From the NCBI RefSeq assembly GCF_000982825.1, contig NZ_CP011047.1, positions 4,030,001 through 4,094,000 of the forward strand: 64,000 nt of DNA. The letters run 5' to 3'. Below, piece by piece: positions 51,903-60,046 of the stretch (position 1 is the first letter of the stretch; each line of letters opens with the position of its first letter). The translations under genes were made by a program, and so were the position numbers. The notes beneath the pieces are model-generated. The model was not told the DNA's origin. It ran no database searches and saw only the letters and a list, made by a program, of their open reading frames with translations. The DNA comes from Cronobacter sakazakii. GTDB taxonomy: Bacteria > Pseudomonadota > Gammaproteobacteria > Enterobacterales > Enterobacteriaceae.

Positions 51903-52670
51903 ATGAAATTAAATATCCGCACGCAATCTGCGCAACAACCGACTCAAAATACACCGATTGTGTTAATTCACGGGCTGTTTGGCAGCCTGGATAACCTGGG
52001 CGTGCTGGCTCGCGATCTGGTGGACGATCATGACGTTGTGCAGGTTGATTTGCGAAACCACGGGCTTTCCGGGCGCAGCGAGACGATGGATTATCCGGCG
52101 ATGGCGCAGGATATTCTCGAAACGCTGGATGCGCAGGGGCTGAATAAGGTGATTCTTATCGGTCATTCAATGGGCGGCAAAGCGGCAATGGCGGTGACCG
52201 CGCTTGCGCCAGATCGCATTGAAAAGCTGGTGGCGATTGATATAGCGCCTGTGGATTATCAGGTGCGCCGTCACGATGAAATATTCAATGCGGTGAACGC
52301 GGTGAGCGACGCGGGCGTTACCTCACGCCAGCAGGCGGCGGAGATTATGCGCCAGCATATCCGCGAGGAAGGCGTGGTGCAGTTTCTGCTGAAATCGTTT
52401 GTCGATGGCGAGTGGCGCTTTAATGTGTCGGTGCTGTGGAGCCAGTATTCGCATATCGTCGGCTGGGAAACGGTGCCTGCCTGGCACGGCCCGGCGCTGT
52501 TTATTCGCGGCGGCGCGTCGCCTTATGTGGAAGAAGCGCACCGCGAGGCGCTGCTCTCACAGTTCCCCAAAGCCCGCGCGCATGTGATTGCGGGCGCAGG
52601 CCACTGGGTGCATGCCGAAAAACCGCAGGCGGTGCTGCGCGCGATTCGTCGTTTTCTGGAAACTGATTAA
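51903..52670 (+). CDS. ybfF: Esterase/acyl hydrolase YbfF
   Basis: Alpha/beta-hydrolase, 255 aa (E. coli 254), with esterase activity on short acyl-CoA and p-nitrophenyl esters in E. coli. Nucleophile Ser89 in LIGHSMGGKAAM, oxyanion region HGLFGSLDN, and catalytic His near the end in GAGHWVHAEKP. Divergent from seqA. Confidence 0.94.
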   Translation: MKLNIRTQSAQQPTQNTPIVLIHGLFGSLDNLGVLARDLVDDHDVVQVDLRNHGLSGRSETMDYPAMAQDILETLDAQGLNKVILIGHSMGGKAAMAVTALAPDRIEKLVAIDIAPVDYQVRRHDEIFNAVNAVSDAGVTSRQQAAEIMRQHIREEGVVQFLLKSFVDGEWRFNVSVLWSQYSHIVGWETVPAWHGPALFIRGGASPYVEEAHREALLSQFPKARAHVIAGAGHWVHAEKPQAVLRAIRRFLETD

Positions 52671-52798
52671 AAACAGACCGACCGGCGCCGTCGCGCGCCG
52701 GATGCGTTGGCGCGCTTCGCTCCCTGATGTATGATGGCGCGCTGAAATACCGCCGGGCTCCGCCACGGCAGCCTGTTTCCCCTGTCTATACTCATACC

Positions 52799-53080
52799 AT
52801 GGCAAAAGAACAAACGGACCGCACAACGCTCGATCTCTTCGCGGATGAACGCCGTCCGGGCAGACCGAAAACCAATCCGCTGTCGCGCGACGAACAGCTG
52901 CGCATCAATAAGCGCAACCAGCTTAAGCGTGACAAAGTTCGCGGGCTTAAGCGCGTGGAGCTGAAGCTGAACGCCGACGCGGTAGACGCGCTGAACCATC
53001 TCGCGCAGGCGCGCAATATCAGCCGCAGCGAGCTGATAGAAGCGATGCTGCTCGCGCAGCTGAAAGCCTTGCAGGAGTAA
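52799..53080 (+). CDS. ybfE: LexA-regulated protein YbfE
   Basis: 93-aa basic protein (E. coli 97) with a conserved centre (RRPGRPKTNPLSRDEQLRINKR) and a C-terminal ribbon-helix-helix-like part (VELKLNADAVDALNHLAQARNISRSELIEAML). It is called LexA-regulated in E. coli and its role is unknown. Start at MAKEQTDRTTLDLF; an earlier in-frame ATG (52727) would add 24 unconserved residues. The E. coli LexA box position is only partly kept here. Confidence 0.9.
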   Translation: MAKEQTDRTTLDLFADERRPGRPKTNPLSRDEQLRINKRNQLKRDKVRGLKRVELKLNADAVDALNHLAQARNISRSELIEAMLLAQLKALQE

Positions 53081-53241
53081 GGTCTGGTCTGAATTTTACC
53101 CAAAAGGACCGGGCAATGTAGCAGAGAGTGCACCCGGTGCCTGATAGCGTTTCCGCACCTTCTTCTGTTCTGCTATGATTGCCCTATCTGTGGGCGTTAT
53201 GCCAGCACCATCACATTTAGATTCAAGAGGTTATTCTTCTT

Positions 53242-53772
53242 ATGGCAATCGTAGGCATCTTTTTCGGCAGCGACACCGGCAATACCGAAAATATCGCAAA
53301 AATTATCCAGAAACAGCTCGGGACTGACGTTGCTGAAGTGCATGACATTGCTAAAAGCAGCAAAGAGGATCTGGAAGCATTCGATATTCTTCTGCTTGGC
53401 ATCCCGACCTGGTACTACGGCGAAGCGCAGTGCGACTGGGACGACTTCTTCCCGACGCTCGAAGAAATTGACTTTAACGGCAAGCTGGTGGCGCTTTTCG
53501 GCTGCGGCGACCAGGAAGATTACGCAGAATATTTCTGCGACGCGCTGGGCACCATTCGCGACATCATCGAGCCGCGCGGTGCGACCATTGTTGGCCACTG
53601 GCCGACCGAAGGTTACCACTTTGAAGCTTCTAAAGGCCTCGCTGATGACGACCACTTCGTTGGTCTCGCGATTGACGAAGATCGCCAGCCGGAGCTGACC
53701 GCCGAACGCGTTGAAAAATGGGTCAAACAGGTGTCCGAAGAGCTGCATCTGCAGGAAATCATCAACGCCTGA
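53242..53772 (+). CDS. fldA: Flavodoxin 1
   Basis: Long-chain flavodoxin, 176 aa as in E. coli. An FMN electron carrier that is essential in E. coli, for example in isoprenoid synthesis (IspG/IspH) and methionine synthase reactivation. Phosphate loop SDTGNTEN (about 10-17), FMN-stacking Trp in PTWYYGEAQCDWDD and Tyr in GCGDQEDYAEYF. 290 bp upstream of fur. Confidence 0.98.
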   Translation: MAIVGIFFGSDTGNTENIAKIIQKQLGTDVAEVHDIAKSSKEDLEAFDILLLGIPTWYYGEAQCDWDDFFPTLEEIDFNGKLVALFGCGDQEDYAEYFCDALGTIRDIIEPRGATIVGHWPTEGYHFEASKGLADDDHFVGLAIDEDRQPELTAERVEKWVKQVSEELHLQEIINA

Positions 53773-53955
53773 TGATAAGCGGCGCGGGCACCGTTCCGCG
53801 CCGTTTGATAGATAAAAGCAATGAAAATAATTGCTACAAATTTTTAACTTTCCCTCACTACGCTGTACAATGGCTTTCTTAATTATCAGGCTCTCCACGT
53901 GAAAAACGCTGGCTGGCCCACGATTTTTAAGCTCTTTTTTGCCGGACGCTTGCGG

Positions 53956-53997
53956 TTTTCATTTAGGCATGTCAGTTCTATAATGAGACGCATTCAT
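53956..53997 (+). promoter_or_regulatory. fur promoter with Fur-box-like sequence
   Basis: A perfect -10 TATAAT (53979-53984) with TTTTCA (53956-53961) at 17 bp as a possible -35. The -10 overlaps ATAATGAGACGCATTCATC, which matches the Fur box GATAATGATAATCATTATC at roughly 12 of 19 positions and lies where the E. coli fur autoregulatory site is. Confidence 0.55.
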
Positions 53998-54066
53998 CTT
54001 CGGCGTATCCGATGTATCGCTCCCTTCCGGAGCGAGTCGTTAAGCAACAGGACAGATTCCGCATGA
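53983..54066 (+). CDS. uof: Uof-like leader ORF coupled to fur
   Basis: 27-residue ORF (MRRIHLRRIRCIAPFRSE..., 28 codons with stop) whose TGA overlaps the fur ATG (ATGA). It sits exactly where E. coli has uof, the leader through which RyhB lowers fur translation by coupling. The peptide sequence is not conserved because the ORF ends in a different frame, but the coupling geometry is. Coding status is inferred from position only. Confidence 0.5.
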   Translation: MRRIHLRRIRCIAPFRSESLSNRTDSA

Positions 54067-54515
54067 CTGACAACAATACCGCATTAAAGAAGGCCGGCCT
54101 GAAAGTCACGCTTCCTCGATTAAAAATCCTCGAAGTGCTGCAGGAACCGGTCAATCATCATGTCAGTGCGGAAGACCTCTATAAGCGTCTGATTGACATG
54201 GGTGAAGAGATTGGCCTTGCCACGGTCTATCGCGTACTTAACCAGTTCGACGATGCCGGCATCGTCACTCGTCACAACTTTGAAGGCGGTAAATCCGTTT
54301 TCGAGCTGACGCAACAGCATCATCACGATCACCTGATTTGCCTCGATTGCGGCAAAGTGATCGAATTCAGTGATGATTCTATTGAAGCGCGTCAGCGTGA
54401 AATCGCCACGCGCCACGGCATCCGCCTGACCAACCACAGCCTCTATCTGTACGGTCACTGCGCCGATGGCGACTGCCGCGAAAATGAACACGCCCACGAG
54501 GCTGGCGGGAAATAA
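54063..54515 (+). CDS. fur: Ferric uptake regulator Fur
   Basis: Iron-responsive repressor, 150 aa (E. coli 148). It has an N-terminal winged helix (about 1-82) and a C-terminal dimerisation domain with the regulatory metal-site histidines in QQHHHDH and the structural zinc Cys93 and Cys96 (LICLDC). Start at MTDNNTALKKAGLKV (ATG 54063); 17 more in-frame codons upstream are leader. The C-terminus differs from E. coli only in the last few residues (HEAGGK). Confidence 0.98.
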   Translation: MTDNNTALKKAGLKVTLPRLKILEVLQEPVNHHVSAEDLYKRLIDMGEEIGLATVYRVLNQFDDAGIVTRHNFEGGKSVFELTQQHHHDHLICLDCGKVIEFSDDSIEARQREIATRHGIRLTNHSLYLYGHCADGDCRENEHAHEAGGK

Positions 54516-54538
54516 CGCTCGCTATACTGCATTATCCC

Positions 54539-54562
54539 AGGCCGACATTTGTCGGCCTTTTT
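54539..54562 (+). terminator. Rho-independent terminator after fur
   Basis: Eight-base-pair stem AGGCCGAC / GTCGGCCT with a 4-nt loop and TTTTTATT tail. Confidence 0.93.
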
Positions 54563-54837
54563 ATTGCCTGAACCCCCTTTAACAAAAATATAGATGTATT
54601 TTTTTAGATAAAATTTGAAAACTGGAGTGTTTTAATACAGCGCACAATGCTTAATTAAACCACATATATTTTTTTAAATCGAAATTCAGAAAAGATAAAT
54701 ATCTTTATCACTCAATCGGTTAGAGATGAGATTATCCCTGTTTTTCCTTTTCTGTTCTCTGCCCCTTATTGCAGCCATAAAAAAGCATCCATTAAGATAC
54801 AGCAACGATTTAATTTTATTTTATTAAGGTAACCAAC
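54563..54837. promoter_or_regulatory. Upstream region of the IprA-like regulator (gene-free)
   Basis: 275 bp of AT-rich DNA between the fur terminator and the next gene. It includes a perfect 16-bp palindrome AAAGATA-AA-TATCTTT (54691-54706), a candidate operator. The ribosome-binding site is TTAAGGTAACCAAC before the ATG at 54838. Confidence 0.5.
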
Positions 54838-55449
54838 ATGGTCTTACCCCCTAAACCGCTTGCTGAGATTTACCGTATTGCGGATATTTTTAATAGCTAC
54901 GGCAACTGGTCTCGTGCAGAGAAAAATACGCTGATCCCGCTTCGGGACGGGGAGATCTGCATCATTCGTGGCGGTCAGTTCTCTCTGATGCGCCAGAGTG
55001 ACAGGCTGTTGCTGGAAAAAAGCAGCGCACCCTCTGTGCTGGGACTGGCGAGGAATTTAGGCAAAACTCAATTCGCCAAATTACAGGCTGATTCCGAATG
55101 CCATTACCAGTTAATTCCTTTTGATTATTTCATTCAGGAAATTGAGAAAAATCACTGCCAGTTACATCTGCTTATTTTGTCCTCATGGTTTATTAATATG
55201 CTTTGCTATCGCGAAGAAATTATGATGGGAAGAAACAGCTACAGCATGATTAAAGCGAATATCGATTGTCTCGCGACAATGGATGAGTTCATGCGTAACC
55301 GGATTAACGTGGCCGACTATATCGTTAAAAAAACCAATCTTTCCCGCAGCATGGTGATGAAAACCCTTTCTCAGTTGCGCGGTGCGAAAAATATTGAGAT
55401 AAGCAAAGGCAAACTGGTTGCGGTTCACCATCTGCCTGAATCGCTGTAG
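54838..55449 (+). CDS. IprA-like Crp/Fnr-fold transcriptional regulator
   Basis: 203-aa protein with an N-terminal cyclic-nucleotide-binding-like beta domain (about 20-105, TLIPLRDGEICIIRGGQFSLM) and a C-terminal helix-turn-helix (about 150-200, NVADYIVKKTNLSRSMVMKTLSQLRGAKNIEISKG). This layout fits the IprA/YaiV family, reported to influence oxidative-stress resistance in Salmonella. It lies in its own unit with a terminator, between fur and the chitobiase gene, where E. coli has no such gene. The exact orthology is uncertain. Confidence 0.75.
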   Translation: MVLPPKPLAEIYRIADIFNSYGNWSRAEKNTLIPLRDGEICIIRGGQFSLMRQSDRLLLEKSSAPSVLGLARNLGKTQFAKLQADSECHYQLIPFDYFIQEIEKNHCQLHLLILSSWFINMLCYREEIMMGRNSYSMIKANIDCLATMDEFMRNRINVADYIVKKTNLSRSMVMKTLSQLRGAKNIEISKGKLVAVHHLPESL

Positions 55450-55468
55450 AGCGCGCGCCCGTTCATAA

Positions 55469-55495
55469 GAAAGCCAGCCCGGAGGCTGGCTTTTT
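55469..55495. terminator. Terminator between the IprA-like gene and chb
   Basis: Stem AAGCCAGCC / GGCTGGCTT with a CGGA loop and TTTTTATT tail on the plus strand. On the minus strand it is followed by TTTCTT, so it may also stop the converging chiP-chb transcript. Confidence 0.9.
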
Positions 55496-55501
55496 ATTGC
55501 G

Positions 55502-58153
55502 TTAGGGCTGTACGTTATCCACACGGCTGTAACGTTTACCGTCGCTGCTGACGCTTCGTACCTGTACGGCACCCGTCACGCGTGGCGGCTTCGCATCGTC
55601 GTAGCGCTGCCAGTGCGCGCCGCCATCAGTGGAGTATTCCATCGCGACACCTGGCAGACTGACGTTCATCTGCAACACGCCGTCGTGAATGCGCGCGCCC
55701 GGCACCGGCAGGCGGAATTGCACGCCCGCTTTTTCAAGCTTCGGCAGCTCACGGCTGCCCGCCAGGTTCGCAAAGCGCGTCCAGTCATCATGCAGCGCTT
55801 TTACATCCACCTGATGGGTTTCGCCGCCTTTATATTCGCGACCAGCCTGATAATCCTGCTCCCAGGCCGCGCGATGCCAGGCGCGTTCAGCTACAGCTAA
55901 CAGACGCGGGTACATCATGTACTCCATTTGTTTATCGGTGCGCACCACTTCGCTCCAGAGCTGCGCCGAGAGTCCATACGCGCCTGGCCAGGGTTTGTCC
56001 GACTTAGCGCTGAACGCGTTGCCGTCGCGATCGACGGATGTCTCGGCGTTTTGCGGGAGGTTATCCGGCGCGAAGCTGAAAATCTTACGTTCGTCGCTAA
56101 AGCGTGTGCCCCAGTAATAGCCGCTCTCCGCCGGATTCACTTCATTCGGGAAATCGAGGTAGACGTAATCGGGGTTAGAAACCACCACGCGGAAACCTTT
56201 ATTCGCCCAGTCGTTCGCTGTATCAAAGCCTCCCCAGTAGAGCGTATCCCAGAAGTTGACGTTAACGTGCGAGGTGGCGAAAGCGCTCGCGTCTTTCGCG
56301 TCCTTAAGCCCGTCCTGCCACGCCTGCATAGTGTCGATGCCGTGCGCTTTGACTAGTTTGCTCACTTCCACGCCAAAATAGCTGGAGAGGTGCTCGACAT
56401 CAGCGACGACACCGTCCTGCACCATTTTCTGACACACCGGCGAGCGCGCCCAGGGCTTGTCCTGACGGCTCTGATCGATAATCCCCTTCCCGGCCTCCGG
56501 TTTCGCTTTATCCGTATAACCCGCGCCGAGATAGATATTTTTCGCCTCATCGCCGCCAAAATGCCAGGTGGTGAGCGGCTGTCCGGCCTCTTTATGCATC
56601 TGCTGGATCTCGCCAATCACTTTATCGACAAAGCGGCGCGAGGAGTCGAGGCACGGATTGAGATAGCCGGTGCGGTTGTAGTACTGCACGCCAGTGGTGA
56701 CGGACGTATCTTTCGGGTCGAGCAGGCGATACTGGTTTGCCTCTTCGGTTTTACCCGCTTTCTGCAGCCTGTCGTAGCGCGCTTCCATCGCAATCACCGC
56801 CGCGCGGGCATGTGCGGGCATGTCGATTTCCGGGATCACTTCTATCTGGCGCGCGGCGGCATATTTCACAATCTCAATATAATCCGCGCGGGTGAAGTAG
56901 CCGCTGCCGTTGTTGTTCGTATCTGGCCCGGAGCCGAGCTGCGGCAGCAGGCAGGTTTTTTCGCTGAGATCGTGACAGCGCTTCGCCCCTACATCGGTCA
57001 GTTCCGGCAAGCCCGGTATTTCAATACGCCAGCCTTCGTCATCGCTCAAATGAAAGTGGAATTTATTGAGCTTATAGGCCGCCATCTGGTCAAGCAGGCG
57101 CAGCACAGCGGCTTTGGTGTGGAAGTTGCGTCCCACATCGAGTTGAATGCCGCGATAATCAAAACGCGGCGCGTCCTGCGCATCGAGCGTGGCGATTTGC
57201 TTCGCGCCCTCAGCCGGGATCAGCGACAGCAGCGATTGCAGCCCGTAAAAGACGCCCGCGCGGTCATAGCCGGTAATCGTCGTCTCTTTTGGCCCGATAT
57301 GCAGCTGATATGCGCCGGATACCGCCTCTTTACCACTAAAGGCGTGGCTGGCAATGGCTGTGCGTACCGGGTAGCCTGCATCAGTTTTTATACCGAGCAG
57401 CGCGAAACGGGCGAAAATCGCCTCCTGTGCGGGTTTCTCCAGCGCGGCAATATCGAGCTGAACGCCTTTTTCGAGAGAAACATTTTGCCCGTGTACTTTG
57501 ACGTGCCGCGGCGTGGGCACGATCTGCCCGCGCAGGCGCTCTGCGTTCAGTGTTTTGACATCGCTGTTTTTATCAAACCGCGCTTCGGCGGTCATCAGGA
57601 TATTTTTATCATCCGGCGTGCGCTTCCACTGATCGTTCAGCGGGCTGACAAAATCCGTCAGCGTTTCGGTATCGGTACTGGCGATAACCTTCGGCGCGCC
57701 GTCATCCGCCGTGACATACCAACGCGGTAGCACGTCGGTGATAAAGAGTTGCCAGTACTCATTGATAATCGGGATCTCCACCGACGATTTCGCCGGGAAG
57801 CCGGTAAATTTATCCGTCGGTTCAAGCTTGTGGAGATCGCCCATCACGTGGGTCACTTTAAACTCATCGTTATCGACATTGAGGATCTGGCGAATGCTGT
57901 GAAACCAGATAGTCCAGTTTTTGTCGGTCACCGCGTCGCCCGGGTTGGTAAGCGTGATGACGGCTTTATTACATGACGCCCAGTCAGCGCCAAGCGCGGC
58001 GCAGTCTGTACCGTGCTGCGCGGCCTGGTTGTCAGTAATGGTGTAATTAATCCCAAACTGGCTGATGCTATCTGTCGTTGACGCCTGTGCGTTGGCACCG
58101 GTGAAAAGCCCCATCACCGCTCCCGCTAACATACTGACCTGTAACTTTTTCAT
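55502..58153 (-). CDS. chb: Chitobiase (beta-N-acetylhexosaminidase, GH20)
   Basis: 883-aa secreted GH20 enzyme, about the length of Serratia marcescens chitobiase (885 aa), which splits chitobiose to GlcNAc. Signal peptide at about 1-24 (MLAGAVMGLFTGANAQA), then an N-terminal carbohydrate-binding domain (about 30-180), a GH20 accessory domain (about 215-330) and the TIM barrel (about 335-760). The catalytic Asp-Glu pair lies in TWHFGGDEAKN, and a C-terminal Ig-like domain closes it. AAAGGAGAAATCG precedes the ATG, 56 bp after chiP, so it is the second gene of a chiP-chb operon. Confidence 0.95.
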   Translation of the reverse strand: MKKLQVSMLAGAVMGLFTGANAQASTTDSISQFGINYTITDNQAAQHGTDCAALGADWASCNKAVITLTNPGDAVTDKNWTIWFHSIRQILNVDNDEFKVTHVMGDLHKLEPTDKFTGFPAKSSVEIPIINEYWQLFITDVLPRWYVTADDGAPKVIASTDTETLTDFVSPLNDQWKRTPDDKNILMTAEARFDKNSDVKTLNAERLRGQIVPTPRHVKVHGQNVSLEKGVQLDIAALEKPAQEAIFARFALLGIKTDAGYPVRTAIASHAFSGKEAVSGAYQLHIGPKETTITGYDRAGVFYGLQSLLSLIPAEGAKQIATLDAQDAPRFDYRGIQLDVGRNFHTKAAVLRLLDQMAAYKLNKFHFHLSDDEGWRIEIPGLPELTDVGAKRCHDLSEKTCLLPQLGSGPDTNNNGSGYFTRADYIEIVKYAAARQIEVIPEIDMPAHARAAVIAMEARYDRLQKAGKTEEANQYRLLDPKDTSVTTGVQYYNRTGYLNPCLDSSRRFVDKVIGEIQQMHKEAGQPLTTWHFGGDEAKNIYLGAGYTDKAKPEAGKGIIDQSRQDKPWARSPVCQKMVQDGVVADVEHLSSYFGVEVSKLVKAHGIDTMQAWQDGLKDAKDASAFATSHVNVNFWDTLYWGGFDTANDWANKGFRVVVSNPDYVYLDFPNEVNPAESGYYWGTRFSDERKIFSFAPDNLPQNAETSVDRDGNAFSAKSDKPWPGAYGLSAQLWSEVVRTDKQMEYMMYPRLLAVAERAWHRAAWEQDYQAGREYKGGETHQVDVKALHDDWTRFANLAGSRELPKLEKAGVQFRLPVPGARIHDGVLQMNVSLPGVAMEYSTDGGAHWQRYDDAKPPRVTGAVQVRSVSSDGKRYSRVDNVQP

Positions 58154-58209
58154 CGATTTCTCCTTTTCACTGCCCTTGATGAAAGGCGCATCTGCGCGCC
58201 CCTGCGCAA

Positions 58210-59604
58210 TCAGAAAATCGTGAACGGCGCCGTGACGATAAATTTCACGTCGCGTTCGTCCTGGAAGATGTTGCCGTAACCGCCGCCGTAGCTCGGGATG
58301 TCGGAATGGTTGTCGTATTGGGTGAAATGCAGCTTAAACATCGTGCCTTTGGCACGGCCATCCTGCAGGGTGTAAACCGCATCGAGGCTGTAAGCGGATT
58401 CTTTGAGGCGGTAGTTGGGATCGTAATAGCCGTCAGTGGTCGGCAGCGTAGAGGGTTTCGCATCCCAGGCATAAACGTATGACGCGCCCAGCGCAAACCC
58501 AGGCAGGTTCCAGTTTTTCAGGTCATACATCGCGCCGAAGAACACAGCTTTTTCGCCATCGGCGTTAAAATCGGAGCGGTTATCCCACCAGATATCCAGC
58601 CGTCCGTTGGAAGACGCATAAGTGGGCGTCATGCGCTGCAGAAAATAGCCCTGTTGCCCTTCGGCGCTCACCCAGGTGCCTTCCAGACGCAGATCAACCT
58701 GGCCAATTTTATAGCCAAATGTCAGCGCCTGGAGCCACGCGGTGCCGTCATAAATATCATTGACGCTGCCGTTACTGGCTTTGTCACGCGCGCCATAGAA
58801 CTGATAACTGGTTGAAAGAGGATTGCCCGCAAGCGGGAAGTTGTAGCTCGCCTTGGCAAAGTATTGATCGATGTACCCTTCCGCCTGGCCAAAAGCCGCT
58901 TCGAGCACCAGCGAATTTTTAAAATCATATTTCGCGCCGATCGAGTGGAGATAATCGACCCGCGTGGTTCTGTCGTTCTGGTAGAACTTGTCCATCTCCA
59001 GATGCCACGGCGATTTATATTCGTTGGTCCACATGTACGAGAAGCTCAGCGCGCCCGCCTCGCCGTAGTCAAAATTCGCGCCCGCTTCAGCCCCTTGATA
59101 TGTGCCGGGCATAAAGCTCCAGTGCGGCGCCAGCAGCGTCTGACCGGTGGGCTGCAACCAGCCAGCCCTCGCCCAGAGCGGGCCATATTTAAATTTACCG
59201 GCAGCTTTATAAAGGCTGATGCCGCTTTTATCGCCGGACCAGTCTTCGTCGTAGGCTTTGTTACTTGCGGAGAACGCGATTTCATTCGGGTGTCCGCTGT
59301 CGCCGTTTTCCGCCATTTCGATGGCCGTGAATGCGGCGATGTCGAGCCCAAACATATCGGCGGCAAACCCTGACTGGAAATCCAGGTTCGCGTTCCAGGT
59401 GGAGTGTGAGAGGTTGGTTTTATATTTGTCTTCCACGACATCTTTACGGTCGCGCTCGCGCTGCCAGTAATAGATGCCGCCGGTTAATGTGGAGTCATCA
59501 ATAAAGCCTGCGGCGTGAACGGGCGGGCTACACAGGCCACCCAGTGCGGTAACGCTGGCGACAGCCAGCGCGACGCCACTACGTTTGTATCTCAACGAAC
59601 GCAT
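58210..59604 (-). CDS. chiP: Chitoporin ChiP (chito-oligosaccharide outer-membrane porin)
   Basis: OprD-family 16-stranded porin for chitin oligosaccharides, 464 aa (E. coli 468). Signal peptide at 1-31 (cleavage near VHA-AGFID), then the conserved start GFIDDSTLTGGIYYWQRERDRKD and a C-terminal Phe typical of porins (APFTIF). Start at MRSLRYKRSG (ATG 59604) because AAGAGGAA lies 7 nt upstream; a longer in-frame extension is rejected. Its leader carries an exact ChiX pairing site. It is followed by chb. Confidence 0.96.
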   Translation of the reverse strand: MRSLRYKRSGVALAVASVTALGGLCSPPVHAAGFIDDSTLTGGIYYWQRERDRKDVVEDKYKTNLSHSTWNANLDFQSGFAADMFGLDIAAFTAIEMAENGDSGHPNEIAFSASNKAYDEDWSGDKSGISLYKAAGKFKYGPLWARAGWLQPTGQTLLAPHWSFMPGTYQGAEAGANFDYGEAGALSFSYMWTNEYKSPWHLEMDKFYQNDRTTRVDYLHSIGAKYDFKNSLVLEAAFGQAEGYIDQYFAKASYNFPLAGNPLSTSYQFYGARDKASNGSVNDIYDGTAWLQALTFGYKIGQVDLRLEGTWVSAEGQQGYFLQRMTPTYASSNGRLDIWWDNRSDFNADGEKAVFFGAMYDLKNWNLPGFALGASYVYAWDAKPSTLPTTDGYYDPNYRLKESAYSLDAVYTLQDGRAKGTMFKLHFTQYDNHSDIPSYGGGYGNIFQDERDVKFIVTAPFTIF

Positions 59605-59606
59605 GT

Positions 59607-59623
59607 GAAATTCCTCTTTGACG
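59607..59623 (-). promoter_or_regulatory. ChiX sRNA pairing site over the chiP ribosome-binding site
   Basis: The chiP leader reads CGTCAAAGAGGAATTTC on the mRNA strand, the exact complement of the 17-nt segment GAAATTCCTCTTTGACG of the E. coli ChiX sRNA as I remember it. The site covers the Shine-Dalgarno AGAGGAA, 2-18 nt before the ATG. Confidence 0.8.
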
Positions 59624-59716
59624 TAAAAAAATTCGCAGCGCATATGGCGCATAAAACGAATGAAATAAAAAAATAAAAGTGCTGAAGGAGAACCCCCGAA
59701 ACAGCCCCTCAAGACT

Positions 59717-59737
59717 ATTTTTCGCGACGCGAATTAT
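59717..59737. promoter_or_regulatory. NagC-type operator 1 upstream of chiP
   Basis: Palindrome centred at 59727 with arms TTCGCG / CGCGAA around a single A, in an A/T-rich frame, which is the NagC/Mlc operator pattern. It lies about 120 bp upstream of the chiP start. Confidence 0.55.
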
Positions 59738-59767
59738 CAATCTAAATCCCCTGAATTTTCGTGGCTT

Positions 59768-59783
59768 TATGACACAGTGCACA
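59768..59783. promoter_or_regulatory. CRP-like site upstream of chiP
   Basis: On the minus strand TGTGC-ACTGTG-TCATA matches TGTGA-N6-TCACA at 8 of 10 bases. It lies between the two NagC-type operators, as expected for a CRP-activated chitin-sugar gene. Confidence 0.45.
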
Positions 59784-59952
59784 AAATAATTTTCATTTTG
59801 AAACATTTTCAGAAGACAGCTTTTAATGCGGATAAAAGAAGAGGAATTAGTTAAAGCTATAAAATGAAAGCGATTTCATGCACATCAGCAGATGAAAATA
59901 GCAACATGAGGTTTTATGACGGGCTTGCGTTTAACAGGGAACATGTAGATTA

Positions 59953-59967
59953 ATTCGCGTCGCGAAT
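59953..59967. promoter_or_regulatory. NagC-type operator 2 upstream of chiP
   Basis: Perfect palindrome ATTCGCG-T-CGCGAAT centred at 59960, 233 bp from operator 1. The spacing would let NagC bind both sites and loop the promoter DNA. Confidence 0.55.
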
Positions 59968-60001
59968 ATTTTAATGCTGTTAACGCTTTGAATAGAAAGG
60001 C

Positions 60002-60028
60002 AAAAAAAACGCCGCGCAGAGGCGGCGT
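60002..60028 (-). terminator. Rho-independent terminator after glnS
   Basis: Stem ACGCCGC / GCGGCGT with a 6-nt loop, followed on the minus strand by a T8 run. It lies 19 bp past the glnS stop. Confidence 0.93.
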
Positions 60029-60046
60029 CTTGTAACAGGCAAGGTA

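Larger units (their letters stand above)
59605..60046. promoter_or_regulatory. chiP upstream regulatory region (gene-free)
   Basis: 442 bp of AT-rich DNA between glnS and chiP with no gene. It holds a ChiX site on the chiP leader, two NagC-type palindromes 233 bp apart, a CRP-like site between them and the glnS terminator at its far end. Confidence 0.75.
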
